NCBI GenBank assembly: GCA_018466975.1 | Contig: CM031559.1 | Span: 3,144,854-3,208,853 of the forward strand | Source: Sparassis latifolia | Lineage: Eukaryota; Basidiomycota; Agaricomycetes; Polyporales; Sparassidaceae | Reading direction: 5' to 3' | DNA: 64,000 nucleotides | Shown: piece by piece, positions 36,112 to 47,500 of the stretch | How the letters are laid out: each line of letters opens with the position of its first letter | Position numbering within the stretch: the first letter of the stretch is position 1 | The notes under the pieces: generated by a model | Databases searched by the model: none | Told to the model about the DNA's origin: nothing | The model's input: only the letters and a program-made list of their open reading frames with translations | Position numbers and translations under genes: made by a program

Positions 36112-37440
36112 ATGGATCCCATTACTATTGCCACCACCGCCTTTGCGTTCATCTTTTTGTCAAGGAGATGCGGGAGCTGGCACAACAGCTTAAAGACTCA
36201 TTGGAAAAGGTATACACGGATCATCTGTTTTACACGATTAAGATTGATGGCTCAATCAAGGTCGCTAACAATCGCACGAAGCTCCGTGCCTTGTCCGCCA
36301 GCACCCTCAAGCAACTCATAGAGCTTGAGGAGACCGCACGTGGATGTGAGCGTGATCTCCCAATCTCCCAGTCGCTGCAGGATGCTCTTACAGAGCTGCG
36401 GAAGTAAGTCATGTATATGCGACATTTTTGTTTGGCTGCTCACGCATAAGAGTCAGCGAACTTGAAGGTATCTATCGTCGCTGTTTAAAGCGCATGGGCC
36501 ACTCCAAGCGGGGACTTGCATCTGTATGGGCGTATCTCAAATCGTGGAAATTAGCCGATGAACTTGAAGCCAATATGCTTATCTTGGAGCATAATGTCCG
36601 AGCGTGCAAAATGTGCTTTCTGGTCTGTCGGATGAGATATCAGAACAATTCTATTGCTTACTGTGCAGCACAGACCTCAGCCGTTGTGCGCTATGAGCAG
36701 AGTGTGAACGTCTTGACCAATGTGCTGTATGCCATGAATGAAGAGCAGCGCACAGCATTTGATCGGATTGGACACTCATTGGGCCATGACATGCCCCAGG
36801 TCCTCGAGGAGCTACTGCATGAGGTCGTGCTCCGACAATCTAGCGCCGATTTCATCGCTGGTCAACGTCTCGCCAAGCCCACATTAATGACTGTGAGTGA
36901 CCTTCAATGTTTATGTGTGAGTCGACTCACGTCTATCAGGGGTGGAATTACACAAAAAGACTCCAGGCGACTGCACGTTCACTCAAACTGTACCTAGGAA
37001 TACTCGAGGACATTTTTGCACAGCCAGCCCTCTTCGCATCGCTTCACAAAGACTGTGATCCCGTCAAACCGGGAATTGTGATTCTTAACCACGACAATCT
37101 CCTCGAGTGCACAACAGATACCGGTCTCCAATTTTCCTGGATTGTGCAGATGTTTCATGGGACACAGCCACGAATAGCTGCTTCCAAGTGTGCACAGCAG
37201 TTGTTTCTCCTCGCTGAAACTCTCCGCCACATTAAGATGCATGATGAATTTGTGACCGTCCTCAGATGGTCACTGACATTGTACCACATGACGTATCGTG
37301 AACAGCCACATCTCTTCACTCCATATGTGGAGCACGCCCTTTCCTACCTCGGGAGAGATCTTGAAATACGCCTCCCTGAGGAAGGACTTCACCAGGTCAT
37401 GTATCTAGCCTCCTCATTGACAATGGAATTCAGTTGGTCC
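36112..37440 (+). pseudogene. Truncated paralogue of the TPR gene
   Basis: The start reads MDPITIATTAFAF, as in the intact gene at 27486, then shifts frame; adding one T to the T5 run at 36154-36158 restores FVKEMRELAQQLKDSLEK. Further matches follow: LRALSASTLKQLIELEETA, LQDALTELRK, YRRCLKRMGHSKRGLASVW, then across an intron SLKLYLGILEDIFAQPALF and RWSLTLYHMTYREQP. Resemblance ends near codon HALSYLGRDLEIRL at about 37370-37440, so most of the repeat array is gone. Direction and order are the same as in the intact copy 8.6 kb upstream. Truncation makes function unlikely even if the frameshift is an error. Confidence 0.75.
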
Positions 37441-37861
37441 TGGGATGAGAGACGGGTATATCTTGGCCCATGTGCTTTGATCCAGGGGCCTACATCAATG
37501 TCTCAGCGTGTATTGTTGGCAAGACCTCGCCACCTCGCCACGCCTGGCGCGGTGAATGGCAAGCACCAGGTTGGCGCACCGATCCGGGATGAATACATTA
37601 ATATTCTAGTAGGAGGTGTGCTACAAATAGGCTACGCCAGATAGAATATGTAGTTTGATGGGTAGCCGAAATCGCAATGTGAAGGTAGGCGGAGTGGTGC
37701 AGATAGCGAACATAGCTGTGAACCCCACTACTATGTCATAAATCTTGAATCAGGAGATGTGAGCCACCGAATATAGCTTGTACATCGCATTCGGTGCACG
37801 ATCCCACCAATCTCCAAGCATCTGCTACACATGCTATGCCACGTTACTGCACTCCTTCAAC

Positions 37862-38010
37862 CTATTGCTGTTTTCAGAAGTCATGTCACGAGGCCAAATA
37901 CACACAAATTTCCGCCTGAGCGACCTCTAACTTCGAACGCAGATATCTCTTTAACGGCTGGGCCGTTTCTCTCGATTCTTGCATTTTTGGACTCTTCTCG
38001 TGGGCGCGCA
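37862..38010 (+). repeat. Inverted repeat arm, left
   Basis: About 150 bp that returns in reverse complement at 38744-38893. The arms start at ATTGCTGTTTTCAGAAGTCA and end at GGCGCGCAGGGCAT on their respective strands, with perhaps ten to fifteen differences. The 730-bp interior has no coding frame of note. The pattern fits a non-autonomous DNA transposon with long terminal inverted repeats, though I could not identify a target-site duplication. Confidence 0.7.
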
Positions 38011-38743
38011 GGGCATGGTATCAAGAAATGTACATATTCGGACCGTTCAATACTTGCAGATCTGGTGGTCATCACACTAGCTCAGAACTGTCTTTGCATG
38101 CAGCAGACAGTCCCAGTACTGGAGAAATTGTTCTGAGAGGACTTCTTAGGATCATAGCGAGGGCATGGTATGCAATTTGAAGGTAAGCATGTCCTGATTC
38201 TCACTGTGGGATCCAATCTGTGATCACAGCACAAGGAGCACATTGCCAGATGGTTAAAAACATTCCACAGTTTGCATTTTTCATGTCTTACATATTTTAT
38301 GTTGATATCTGGATGGTTTTAAGTGAGCAGCAGATGGTAGAAGTCACTCAGGATGGTGGAGGTCATGCTGCAGTTGCTATGATACTCAAGCCCTTGAATC
38401 CATTATTCCCCATCTTCAGCACTGTCATCCTTCATTTCTGATGCACACATGAATCCCATATGTAGTCTATACACAAAATACACTGGAATCTTTGACAGTA
38501 GCATGAGTTCTGTAAACCCCTGATATGTGCTATGCAGTCTGAGATAAATCACATACAATCCAGACCCTCTCAGGCCACAAATGCATATCCCTGCCCTGCC
38601 TACCATACTTCCAGAGGGTCTCCACCACTTTCTGATGTTCTCTGACCCATCCAACGATGACAAACTCACTTCTGAGCCAGAAGGAAGCTGCTAAAAACAG
38701 CGAACAGAGATAGCAGAGAAAGGGTATATCTGTTGGTACTATG

Positions 38744-38893
38744 CCCTGCGCGCCGACGAGGAGAGTCCGAAAATGCAAGAATTGAGAGAAATGGCCCAGC
38801 CGTTGAAGAGATATCTGTGTTCGAAGTTAGAGGTCGCTCAGGCGGAAATTTGTGTGTATTTGGCTGCACGACATGACTTCTGAAAACAGCAAT
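38744..38893 (-). repeat. Inverted repeat arm, right
   Basis: Partner of the arm at 37862-38010. Reading the minus strand from 38893 gives ATTGCTGTTTTCAGAAGTCA and then CCTGAGCGACCTCTAACTTC, as in the left arm. Confidence 0.7.
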
Positions 38894-39028
38894 AAGCTTC
38901 CTGGGGTATCTTGCAGCAGCTATAACGGCTACTCCATGTAGCAATTTCGAGCTTGCTATGTAACTTGCTGCGCTCAGGCCGCCATGGATGCAACAGCATC
39001 ATGCCAAAGGTCAAGTCCACCTGGTGTA

Positions 39029-39396
39029 ACACAGTTTCTCTACGACCTCGGGATTTGCAGGTCCCTCGCCCTTCCTTTCGCAAATTCCGCGGGCCCGTCA
39101 ATCACTGTCTAAACAGAGTTCTGGTGAACACGCCATTGCTGTCACCTTGGAGTGGGGACTGGATGACTTTTATGACCCAGCCGGTCCTTCCATTGAATGT
39201 ACGACATATATTGTTAAAGATTCGGTATGTTTTGCTCTCTACCCAGCTTATCAAATTCTAATTCCACCAGGGTACCATTGAAGGCATCTTTGTTGATCCC
39301 GACACGTACACCTTGCACCTGGCCGTAGCGATGTGCGGGAGCGGCGAAGATTGCAGTTTTGACATCGCGATCGACACCTTCACATACCCGGACTGA
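39029..39396 (+). CDS. Orphan 3' gene fragment, two exons
   Basis: An open frame from about 39029 reads SSGEHAIAVTLEWGLDDFYD and ends in YIVKDS; a good intron (39225-39270, GTATGT...TCTAAT...CCAG, 46 nt) joins it in phase to GTIEGIFVDPDTYTLHLAVA and DCSFDIAIDTFTYPD, stop at 39394-39396. The upstream part of the gene is not found: a stop precedes the frame, and the inverted-repeat element ends just before it. No family is recognised. The acidic, aromatic composition and the clean intron make a chance frame less likely. It may be the surviving tail of a gene disrupted by the adjacent element. Confidence 0.35.
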
Positions 39397-40206
39397 GATA
39401 TCCCATGCGCCCCAGATTGGGTCGCGAGAGAATGGACGCACGACCAGCTGTTTCAATTCACACGAACGAAAGCATGGCTGCACGAGTGGTCATCCAGAAT
39501 TCTGGATTTCTTGGGGTGCATTGTACATTCTCAGCTCATGCGGAGCGCTGACTGCCTACACTTATATCGCAGTATGCACACCAGATTAAGTTTCGCGGTC
39601 GAAATTTCTGCCCACTGTGGGTTACTTCATGACACAAGTATCGTCAGATGCGTCAATCTCCCGGAGTGCAACCGATCCTCCAGACCTCCTTCGCCAGTTT
39701 CACGACTACAAACTACCTTGTTCACGCCCTACCTTGTTCGTGCCCTGTCACCTTCTGCCTCCATGACATCAGTGTGCTAGGTCTGCATGCTCTTGACCTC
39801 TTGGGCAATGGCTGACAGAAGGTGCGGTCTACAATCTGTGTATTTGTTCAAAGTTGGACTGCTCTTTCGATGATTCTACTGACAGGTATATGGTAATCAA
39901 ACAGCATGAAAGAAGAATCCCATCGGACAATCAAGCTTCAAGATGCATAGTATATTTTGCGGTACATGTGACTAGGTTTCACAGATGTAAAAGGGGATGT
40001 GAGCACATCGGGATGGTGCTACTGTCAGGCTACATGGAATAGACGTGCATAGCTGATGGTTACCACAGAGTGTCGCCAATATAACTGAAGTGTGATATTT
40101 CTCGGAGCCTAGACTCATGCCATAGCTTCCAGGCTGCTATATCTGCTGTGCGCCGTAGCCAATGTATCACTTATCACTACGAAAGATCGCACGGTGAAAG
40201 ATATGC
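39397..40206. other. No gene seen
   Basis: About 800 bp of moderately AT-rich sequence with short frames and no motif. It separates the orphan fragment from the convergent 3' end of the small gene at 40.2 kb. Confidence 0.3.
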
Positions 40207-40626
40207 TCAAGGCTCGGTAAAACGCTCTGCATTCTTCACAATGCTATCATCGAAAGGGTTGCCAAATTCTGTAAACATTAATCAGTATCCACCTGTGGTG
40301 TAATATACGAAACGAAGAACTTACGCGCGCGCAGCTGGTCGACTAGCGGAGTATCTACCAGATCGTCGCGCGATACCCACCGGCCTCTCCTGGGAGCATC
40401 GTCCTTCATGAAATCGCGCCCGTCCCGACGCCTTGCTTTCGTATCGCGTACGTTATGTGAGCCGAACGGGCCTGTTCCCCCGGACGCGAATGGACACTTG
40501 ATAGGCGATGTCACAGCGTGGAAGATGGACGCGAGGCTGTCACCTATCTGGCTGGAGTTAAGTGGGCTCGTCTGGCAATGTGCCGGACGAGGAAGAGGAG
40601 TTCGAGGAGCCTGGCTCTGAGTCCAT
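40207..40626 (-). CDS. Small conserved-looking protein of unknown function, two exons
   Basis: The ATG at 40626 begins MDSEPGSSNSSSSSGTLPDE; dropping one base from the GGG at 40563-40565 continues in frame to LNSSQIGDSLASIFHAVTSP, CPFASGGTGPFGSHNVRD, DDAPRRGRWVSRDDLVD, and VDQLRA. A 56-nt intron (40324-40269, GTAAGT...CTGATTAATG...TTTACAG) joins it to QFGNPFDDSIVKNAERFTEP and a TGA at 40209-40207. A Ser-rich start and the folded-looking second half suggest a real gene of about 130 residues. I do not recognise the family. It is head to head with the broken Mit_KHE1 gene, starts about 120 bp apart, so the pair probably shared a promoter and may have been moved here together. Confidence 0.5.
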
Positions 40627-40740
40627 CGTGGCGGGAGGGAAAGTGAAGTGCACGTGGCTGTCACGCCCACGCGACGCGCGAGCCTAACCAGGTCTAACCG
40701 TGATCACCCTGACTCTTGCAAAACGTCGCGGACGTCGAGA

Positions 40741-41922
40741 GCGATGGCTGGAGCAGAGTGTCGACGAGCAACCGGGCCCTGCGCATCATCGCGCTTCCTC
40801 TCACTAACGCTCCTCTTCCGACGCTTGCCTCCCAATCTCCTGCGCAGTCGACTTACCACCATTTCCTGACTCCCCCGCTGTCTGCGAAGGAGCGTCAAGA
40901 CCTTGTCCGACGAGCGATCACGAAGGTTTCACAATTATGACCAAAATTAGGAAAAGCGGAGGAGAGCTCGTGAAAGGTGAGTACCCAGTCAATTTTGTCT
41001 AACCTCCCGCTCACAGCCGTCGGAACGCGGGATGCAGCGGAAGACGTTCCTGTACGGCGAACGGCTTATGAACCACCTCGACTTCGAAGAACTTGTGTTG
41101 CAGTCCGTAGACCCATCGCTCGGGCCCAAGAGTCTTCCCGGTTCGGCCTCTTCTGCTGCATCGCCCTCGCCCCGCGACCCCGACCATCCCACTATCCCCT
41201 TAGTCTACCCCCAGTCCGCCTGCTCATCATCTCTGCAGCAATTGCGCGCCCTGCTCAAGAAGCGTACACCGCGACATAGACGAGGTTTTATTACGTGGCT
41301 GCTGATTGCCCCGCTTACCTCGTCGTTCGTACTCGTCCGTGCGTGTAGATCGTGCGTCTTTTGCAGTTAACCTTACTGATGTCGCGGTCATTCTTGTCCA
41401 GCCGTAATACCCAATTTTCCCTTCTTCTTTTGTGCATGGCGCTCATGGTCGCATTATCGTGGTGCGCGTAGAATTTCTCGCCGTCACTCCGGGCCAGTAC
41501 TCATATTTGTTTACAACAGCATATAAAGCCTCGCAATATCTGGAGGAGTTTCTCGGCCAGGGTGCCATCGTTCCAGAAGCGAGTTCCGACCTCGACGCCA
41601 TCTATGCGGAGTACTCACACAAGGCTATCACTGACAGGGAGAAGCCCCAACGGACGGCGACGCAGACCCTGAGGCCGACGCGTCACTAGACCTATCGCAA
41701 ACTCCCGTAGGCCATCGAACGCACAAACCGCCAAACCCCAAGCCGGAGGCGCCAAATGGACAGAATCCGAGTGGTGCAAGCCTTCGCCTCATCCTCAGCC
41801 CTGCCGCTGTCCCACCGCTCGCTGCTCGCCTCGGTCTCGCGCCCGACTCGAGCTTCACGTCGAATATGTACCGCGCTCTTGAGCAGGCTAGTCGACGCAG
41901 TGTGGAGGCGTGTGAGCCATGA
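40741..41922 (+). pseudogene. Broken copy of mitochondrial K+/H+ exchange-related gene (Mit_KHE1 family)
   Basis: Family landmarks (PF10173, related to yeast YDL183C, a mitochondrial inner-membrane protein implicated in K+/H+ exchange) occur in order: RALRIIALPLT, TYHHFLTPP, RKTFLYGERLM, HLDFEELVLQSVDPSLGPK, FITWLLIAPLTSSFVLV (membrane segment), PNFPFFFCAWRSWSHYR, and YKASQYLEEFLGQGAIVPEA, ending SNMYRALEQASRRSVEA. Introns are recognisable, for example GTGAGTACC near 40977. Two conserved Trp codons are TGA: 40938-40940 (QL*PKLGK) and 40971-40973 (ESS*K). A one-base shift at the GGG near 41637 separates the C-terminal part. The other Trp codons are TGG. With two nonsense codons it is a pseudogene, unless both are sequence errors. 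Confidence 0.72.
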
Positions 41923-44587
41923 ACGGTGTCGTCTCTGTAGACTTAATCAATATTACCGAAGCATGCATTGTGTGCGGGATTTCAGGGTGAATTTCCGAAA
42001 TTAAAACTCTCTTGAGTGCATCTTTAGTGACCACAGGATCCTTTCGAGCGATGCCCTGCTTCGTAAGTGGGGCTTTCATCCACACGTGAGCTCCAAGGAA
42101 CGATTGTCTTCCGCTAACTAGAGGCTGTATTCAGGTTTATGAGCCTAGTCCTACGCGTGACTTGGAATCACCAATTTTCCTTGAGACTTGACTAGAAGTC
42201 GGACTCTACCACCGTACTTACTATACTACTACGGTCTAATTTTACTTCAGCCTGCAACGTGGAGCTGCGTTTACTGTGGAAAAAAGACCGACGTCAGTAA
42301 GTCCTTTCGGAGTCCAAATATTGCTCGCGACCCAACTTACCAATGCACTACTTTGACAATCTCGCGTTCAAAGTTGTCATCAATACATAGCGGGTGGTTC
42401 GAGTCTTTCAGACGCATTTATTCGTCGTCAGCCTGACACCGCGTTGTCCCTAATACCCTTTCGCCGATTCGTCTGTGTGCTCAGCAATGTCTCTCACTGC
42501 GACTCTAGGCCAGCAGGCCGGGCAAGAGCGACGAAGGCACCGCTATTCGCTCATTTCCGTCCGCAACCTCAATAAGGCCTCAATTGAGGTACCCAAGCGC
42601 TGGACACACTACATCGCCTGCTATCGCTGCTGGTGGAGACTCTGACCTCCGAGTCGGAAATATGCGCAGACACAAGCCTGTGATGCTGTGTACTCACGCT
42701 CGTTCGCAATCACTGTGCAGCCACCCATCCTATGGACGAAGTATCGTGACCCTTCTTGAGGCAATATCTAGTGACATTTACCAACGGACCAATACCTCTA
42801 TGATGGACAAGAATTGGTTGCCGGTGTGCACCGAATAGCGGTTGACCTCTCGCTCTCCTCTGAGAGGGTACACTACTTGTCCATTGCGACTTCGCTTGTT
42901 CTGCAGCCAGGTGAACAGAGTATTTCCTGTGATGGTATCTGCAGATTCTTCCAGTTTGACATCACTGCATTTTAATCCCGGTTACAGAGACCGATTGTAC
43001 GATGCAAGGCTCATACAGGAACTCGCGTAGGAGTCTCGTGATAACAAGCTCACCGCTACTTCTCATAAGTCGTCCGAAGGGTCAATCGTCTACGTCGACT
43101 TCCGAGCTTGCTATCGTCCTCGCTACCGACCTGCGATGCTGGGGAGCTCAGCCACATGTCACCAGGTGGGAGGCTGTACTGTACAGGAGGTAAATTAGCA
43201 CATTGCTGTGACGTTCTTGGGCGCCTTGCAGGCTGCCTAGACCTTCCTCCCGCTCACAAGAGGTCCGTGCGTCCAAGACATGCTAATGCAGTTGCAATTG
43301 TCAAACTTGATCTCACCTTGAGTTCTCCCGCATGGAGCATTGTAACGGCGGCTTTAACTGACACGAACAACTTCCATTCTACATGTGATCTATCTTTTAT
43401 TGTCAAGCCCTTCGGGCTCTTTCGCGCTGGCCATTCGGCTTGTGGGGAGGGAGCTGCAGGAAGTCGGCAGCAGTCATGTCTGCTGACAGGCTTCCATGGT
43501 GGTGTACTCATCTTATTTTTGTCTAGATCAGCCACACCCTTCCGGTATATTCTGGTACTATTGGGCGCTATGCGGTCATGATTGGCTGATAGCCCCGCGT
43601 GCTACCGGAAAGTGCGCAGTGCAATGTATCAGACGGTCTTGTGGTGTATTCCCCCAATTGGCCGGTCTCTGAGTGTTCCTGCTGACGGTTTCCGTCGCGA
43701 AACGAACTTTCTCGACATCTCTGAGAATTGGAATGAGATCTCTTGCAGTGCGGTCGCAGTTGATTGTCCACTGAGATTCCGTGGTCATGCCGCTTTCGTG
43801 AATCCACAGCGCTACGTGCTCCCCTAGCCTGCGCAAGGATGCAGTTAGTGGTAGGCTAGAGTAAGGTATCAGTCGTCGACGATAGCAGAACTATCGTGGT
43901 CTCTGCGCCTCAAGGGACGCGCGCCAGAGTGAGCGCCTATGATACCGTAAGCTCTCATGCATGCCATGGAAGATCTATCAAGAGAATGTCGAGCACTGGG
44001 TGCCGTCCGTTGTAGGTTCCTCTTGTTCGACTCCGTAACTATTTTCCCCCTTTCACCCGCACGTCATCGCGTCTCCCTCAGTGCACAGCGTGGTCAGATA
44101 CTGCTCCTGCGCGAAGCTGTCCAACGCTGTCTCGGAGCACGTGTTGGCCGGAGAAGTCATCGCCTCTGCTGAACAAGCTGCTCAGAACTTGAGCACGAAG
44201 TGGACAACTGTGGCGTCTTATCGTTGACGACCAGTATAGAGTACATATTCCGGCCCATGTCGCACGGCGCTGAACCACTGCGTGGCCGGACGACAGAATT
44301 GGCTGTGAATATCCAGCGTCTGATTCCCAACCCCTCCACTGAACCCATCAACCCATCTCGGGGACAGTCCGAGTCTGAAAAGCGCGAAGCACTTACCCGC
44401 AGGTTTGCATCTGCCCTCATACATTACCAGACTCACCCATACATGTTTTGCGTTCTGTTTAGCGGACCTTCCTGGCACCTGGACGTACTTCACCAGGAGC
44501 GCTTCGTCGCGTCCTTTGCCTGGCAGCCAATTTTCCGAATCCCAATCCAGCCCAACTCTTCTGCATCAACAGCAGCAGCCGTCCTCA
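41923..44587. other. Interval without a supported gene
   Basis: Some frames reach 90-150 codons on one strand or the other, but they show no motif, no good chain of introns, and no conserved-looking segments. The last few hundred bases are probably the promoter and 5' UTR of the transcription factor gene that follows. Confidence 0.28.
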
Positions 44588-47500
44588 ATGAGTGGGGCAC
44601 CCCCGATGTGGTATGATCCCGACCAGGCAGTCGTCCCATACGAGTCAAATTATGAACAATGGGTGGAGAATTACGAGCTGTCGCAGCAGTCGCAGCAGCA
44701 TACTTTTAATCAAGGCGTAGCCCAAGGTGTCAATGCTCGCCAAGCTTCTTTTCAACCGCAGCAGCCACTGCCGCACATTCAGCCACACCCACAGTTACAG
44801 CATGGGCCCACGCACCCACTCGGTATTCCAGCGGGGCGCGTTCAGCCGCCTCCACGAAACCAGTACAATTTCGAACCGGACCCATACGTTCTGCAGCCAA
44901 GCGGCCAGGACAATTACGCCGGCCACTACCCACAGACCTCGGGGGGCAACCGTCCACAGCCATGTCTTCCCCCCAGAACGCGACGAGGGCAAACGTCTGC
45001 GGTGGCTTTCACTTTTACAGCCCCATTACATGCTGGAGAGTTGGCCGACAGTTTCTGCGTTTCGGGCTCTGACTACCGACACCAGCACCAGTCCTTCCCT
45101 CTCCCACTGTCGACCCCCACGAGCGATACTCTCTACTATGATGATGCTATGCTGTCCCGTCTTATCTCTGGTACTGATCCCCCGCTTCAGCAAAACTTCA
45201 TTTTCGCGAAGCACCAGCATCCAGATTCATCCTCTGCCCCCAGGCTATCTGTAACGCCTTCATCCGACGCGACGAATGTATTCTCTCTTTGTCCGAGGTC
45301 GTGGGTCGGACCTGATGACCTTTCGTACCAAGGCGATACCTCCAGCCAGCAAAGAGGAAGTGTCACCGCTTCTAGCTCCCAAACCCATATGGGTGCTTCC
45401 GCTTCACCGTCTGCTCCGGCACAGACCTTTGGTGGGGCACAACCTCACAACTCTACGAAAGGCAAGGATAAGTCGCATCGTCCGAAGAGACCTCGCGTTG
45501 ACAGCGACAACCTCTCCGATGACGACAAGCCACACACTTTGACGATGAATGTAATCATGCCACCCAAAACTGGCGCCGAAGGTTATCCTATCACAACGAG
45601 ACTGTGAGTAGTTTGCCTTGCGCCGTATTCATACTGGTTTGCTCATTTCGTGCCTCTTAACTATCGTTCCTCTGGCCATTCTCACTCTTCCCTGCAGGAC
45701 TGCTTTTCGGGAATATCACTTTCCATGCCACTACGCCTCGACCGAACGATCTTGGCACCGGACATTCCATCTCACCGGTGCTATTTGCACTCTCCCTCCG
45801 ATTGACTCTTTCTTTCGACATGAGCCAGTCCTGGTGCTTGCAAACACTGCAAGAAACTCAAGGCACGTTGTCATCACTGAGCTGTCGCGTGACGCCTATA
45901 CCTTATTTGTGCTCTACCATTTCTCCTGTCTCCGCTCCGGATCGTTGTTCCATGCTCAGATGAAGTGCACCTTCCCTCCCGGGGAGAACATGTGCAACCG
46001 CTGCAGGGGGACGGGACATGCGTGTGTTGTCGACGGAAGAAAGCCTAGGAATGTCCCAATGTGAGTGTTCTAACATTCCGTCGCTTGTAGGATGCTTGCG
46101 TCGATGGTTTGGTTCCGGAATTTCGATGCTTAAGTATCTGAGACTCTGCATTGTCGGCCCTCCTGTCCTCCAGAGCATTGGTGGCTTTACCCAATGACTT
46201 CACGTGCACCGTCATCTGAGCGAGAAACGCCGTCTTGTTACTCATCAGCGCCATCCTGTCGCAGTAAGCGAGATTATCTACTTGCACAGATCCGCCAGAA
46301 AGATGCGATGATTGAGAAACCGCTTCGAGAGGTACGTAGATGCTCTCGCTGTCAGTCCCGATGTCTCATCTTCCGTTAACGCATCCCCGTTTCGGTCCGG
46401 CAGCTCTATAATCCGTACACGGCAACTCCATTCTCCATCACGTCATACCGGTTGGCAACAAACCCTTCAGATGGCAGCAAGGAGAGCGTCATCGACTGGC
46501 TGGATCGCCTCGAATCTAGCGTACAGCACAGCGGCAAGTCGAAGGGTTTGGAGGCGTTCACGGAATCGCGTGCCGGCTCCCCAACCATCGGGGGCAGCGT
46601 TCTCGGGCATGGTACCATAGATGATTCGACCAAAGAAGCGCATGATCAGATGCAAGCCCTTCCAGATGTTGCCGTACCCATCGGTCTCCTCGCAAACTTG
46701 ATTAACAGCAACAGCCCGAAGGACAAGAAACAGAAGAATTCGAGCCCGAAGGACAAGAAACAGAAGGGTGCGAATTCGCGCTGAACCAGGCCACAGAGGC
46801 GGAGGACCCCGACGATGAGCGATTCATTGACGTGCGATTAGGTCCTGCGTATGATCTCGGTATTCGGGTGTCGTTGATCCAGAGCCACACGCCTCCCGAA
46901 ATCTTGGTTCACGGACTCGTCACGCCATTAGTGATGAGAATGCGACAATCTTGGGCTTCACGGACCTTCGTCGTTCTTAATCTAACCTTCCCATCTCAGC
47001 TTCTATGAACGCTTGAATGTACGTCAAGTTTTCTCTGGAGGAAGCACGTTGAAGATTAAACCTGTCTAGGTCCACGTTACCTTACTTGACCAGGATATTC
47101 ATACTCCTGTGATGACATTCGCCAGATGTCCATTTCTGTTCACTGTTGGTCAGCGTTTTGTGGCACGCACATCACAATTGCCTGATATTTTTCAAACAGT
47201 TTGTGCGATCGCTTCTCGATACTACGAGCCGAAATCTGAGATTTACCCCATTGCCACGCACTTCGCGAAGCGTGCAGCCGCGGATGGTCTGCTCAATGGA
47301 TCAAAATCTGTCCAGCTCTCTCAAGCGTATATCTTGTTGAGCACCTACGGTGTTCCGGCGCGCCGATGGGAAGAGGACCACAGTTGGTTGTACATTGGCC
47401 TGGCTATTCGGTAAATCCCCTGTCGTCGTTTCGAATTCTTATCAATATTAGTTGTCAGCATCGCCACGGATTTGAATCTGCAACAAGTGTCTACCGTCCA

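Larger units (their letters stand above)
37650..39020. mobile_element. Candidate 1-kb element bounded by long inverted repeats
   Basis: The two arms (37862-38010 and 38744-38893) enclose about 730 bp with no transposase-like frame. It is best described as a MITE-like or long-TIR element, or a hairpin-prone palindrome, rather than an active transposon. Outside the arms there is no gene to note. Confidence 0.45.

Noticed and set aside
44405..44587. N-terminal extension of the transcription factor from 44405
   Set aside because: There is no ATG at that point; the frame merely lacks stops. The first in-frame ATG is at 44588.
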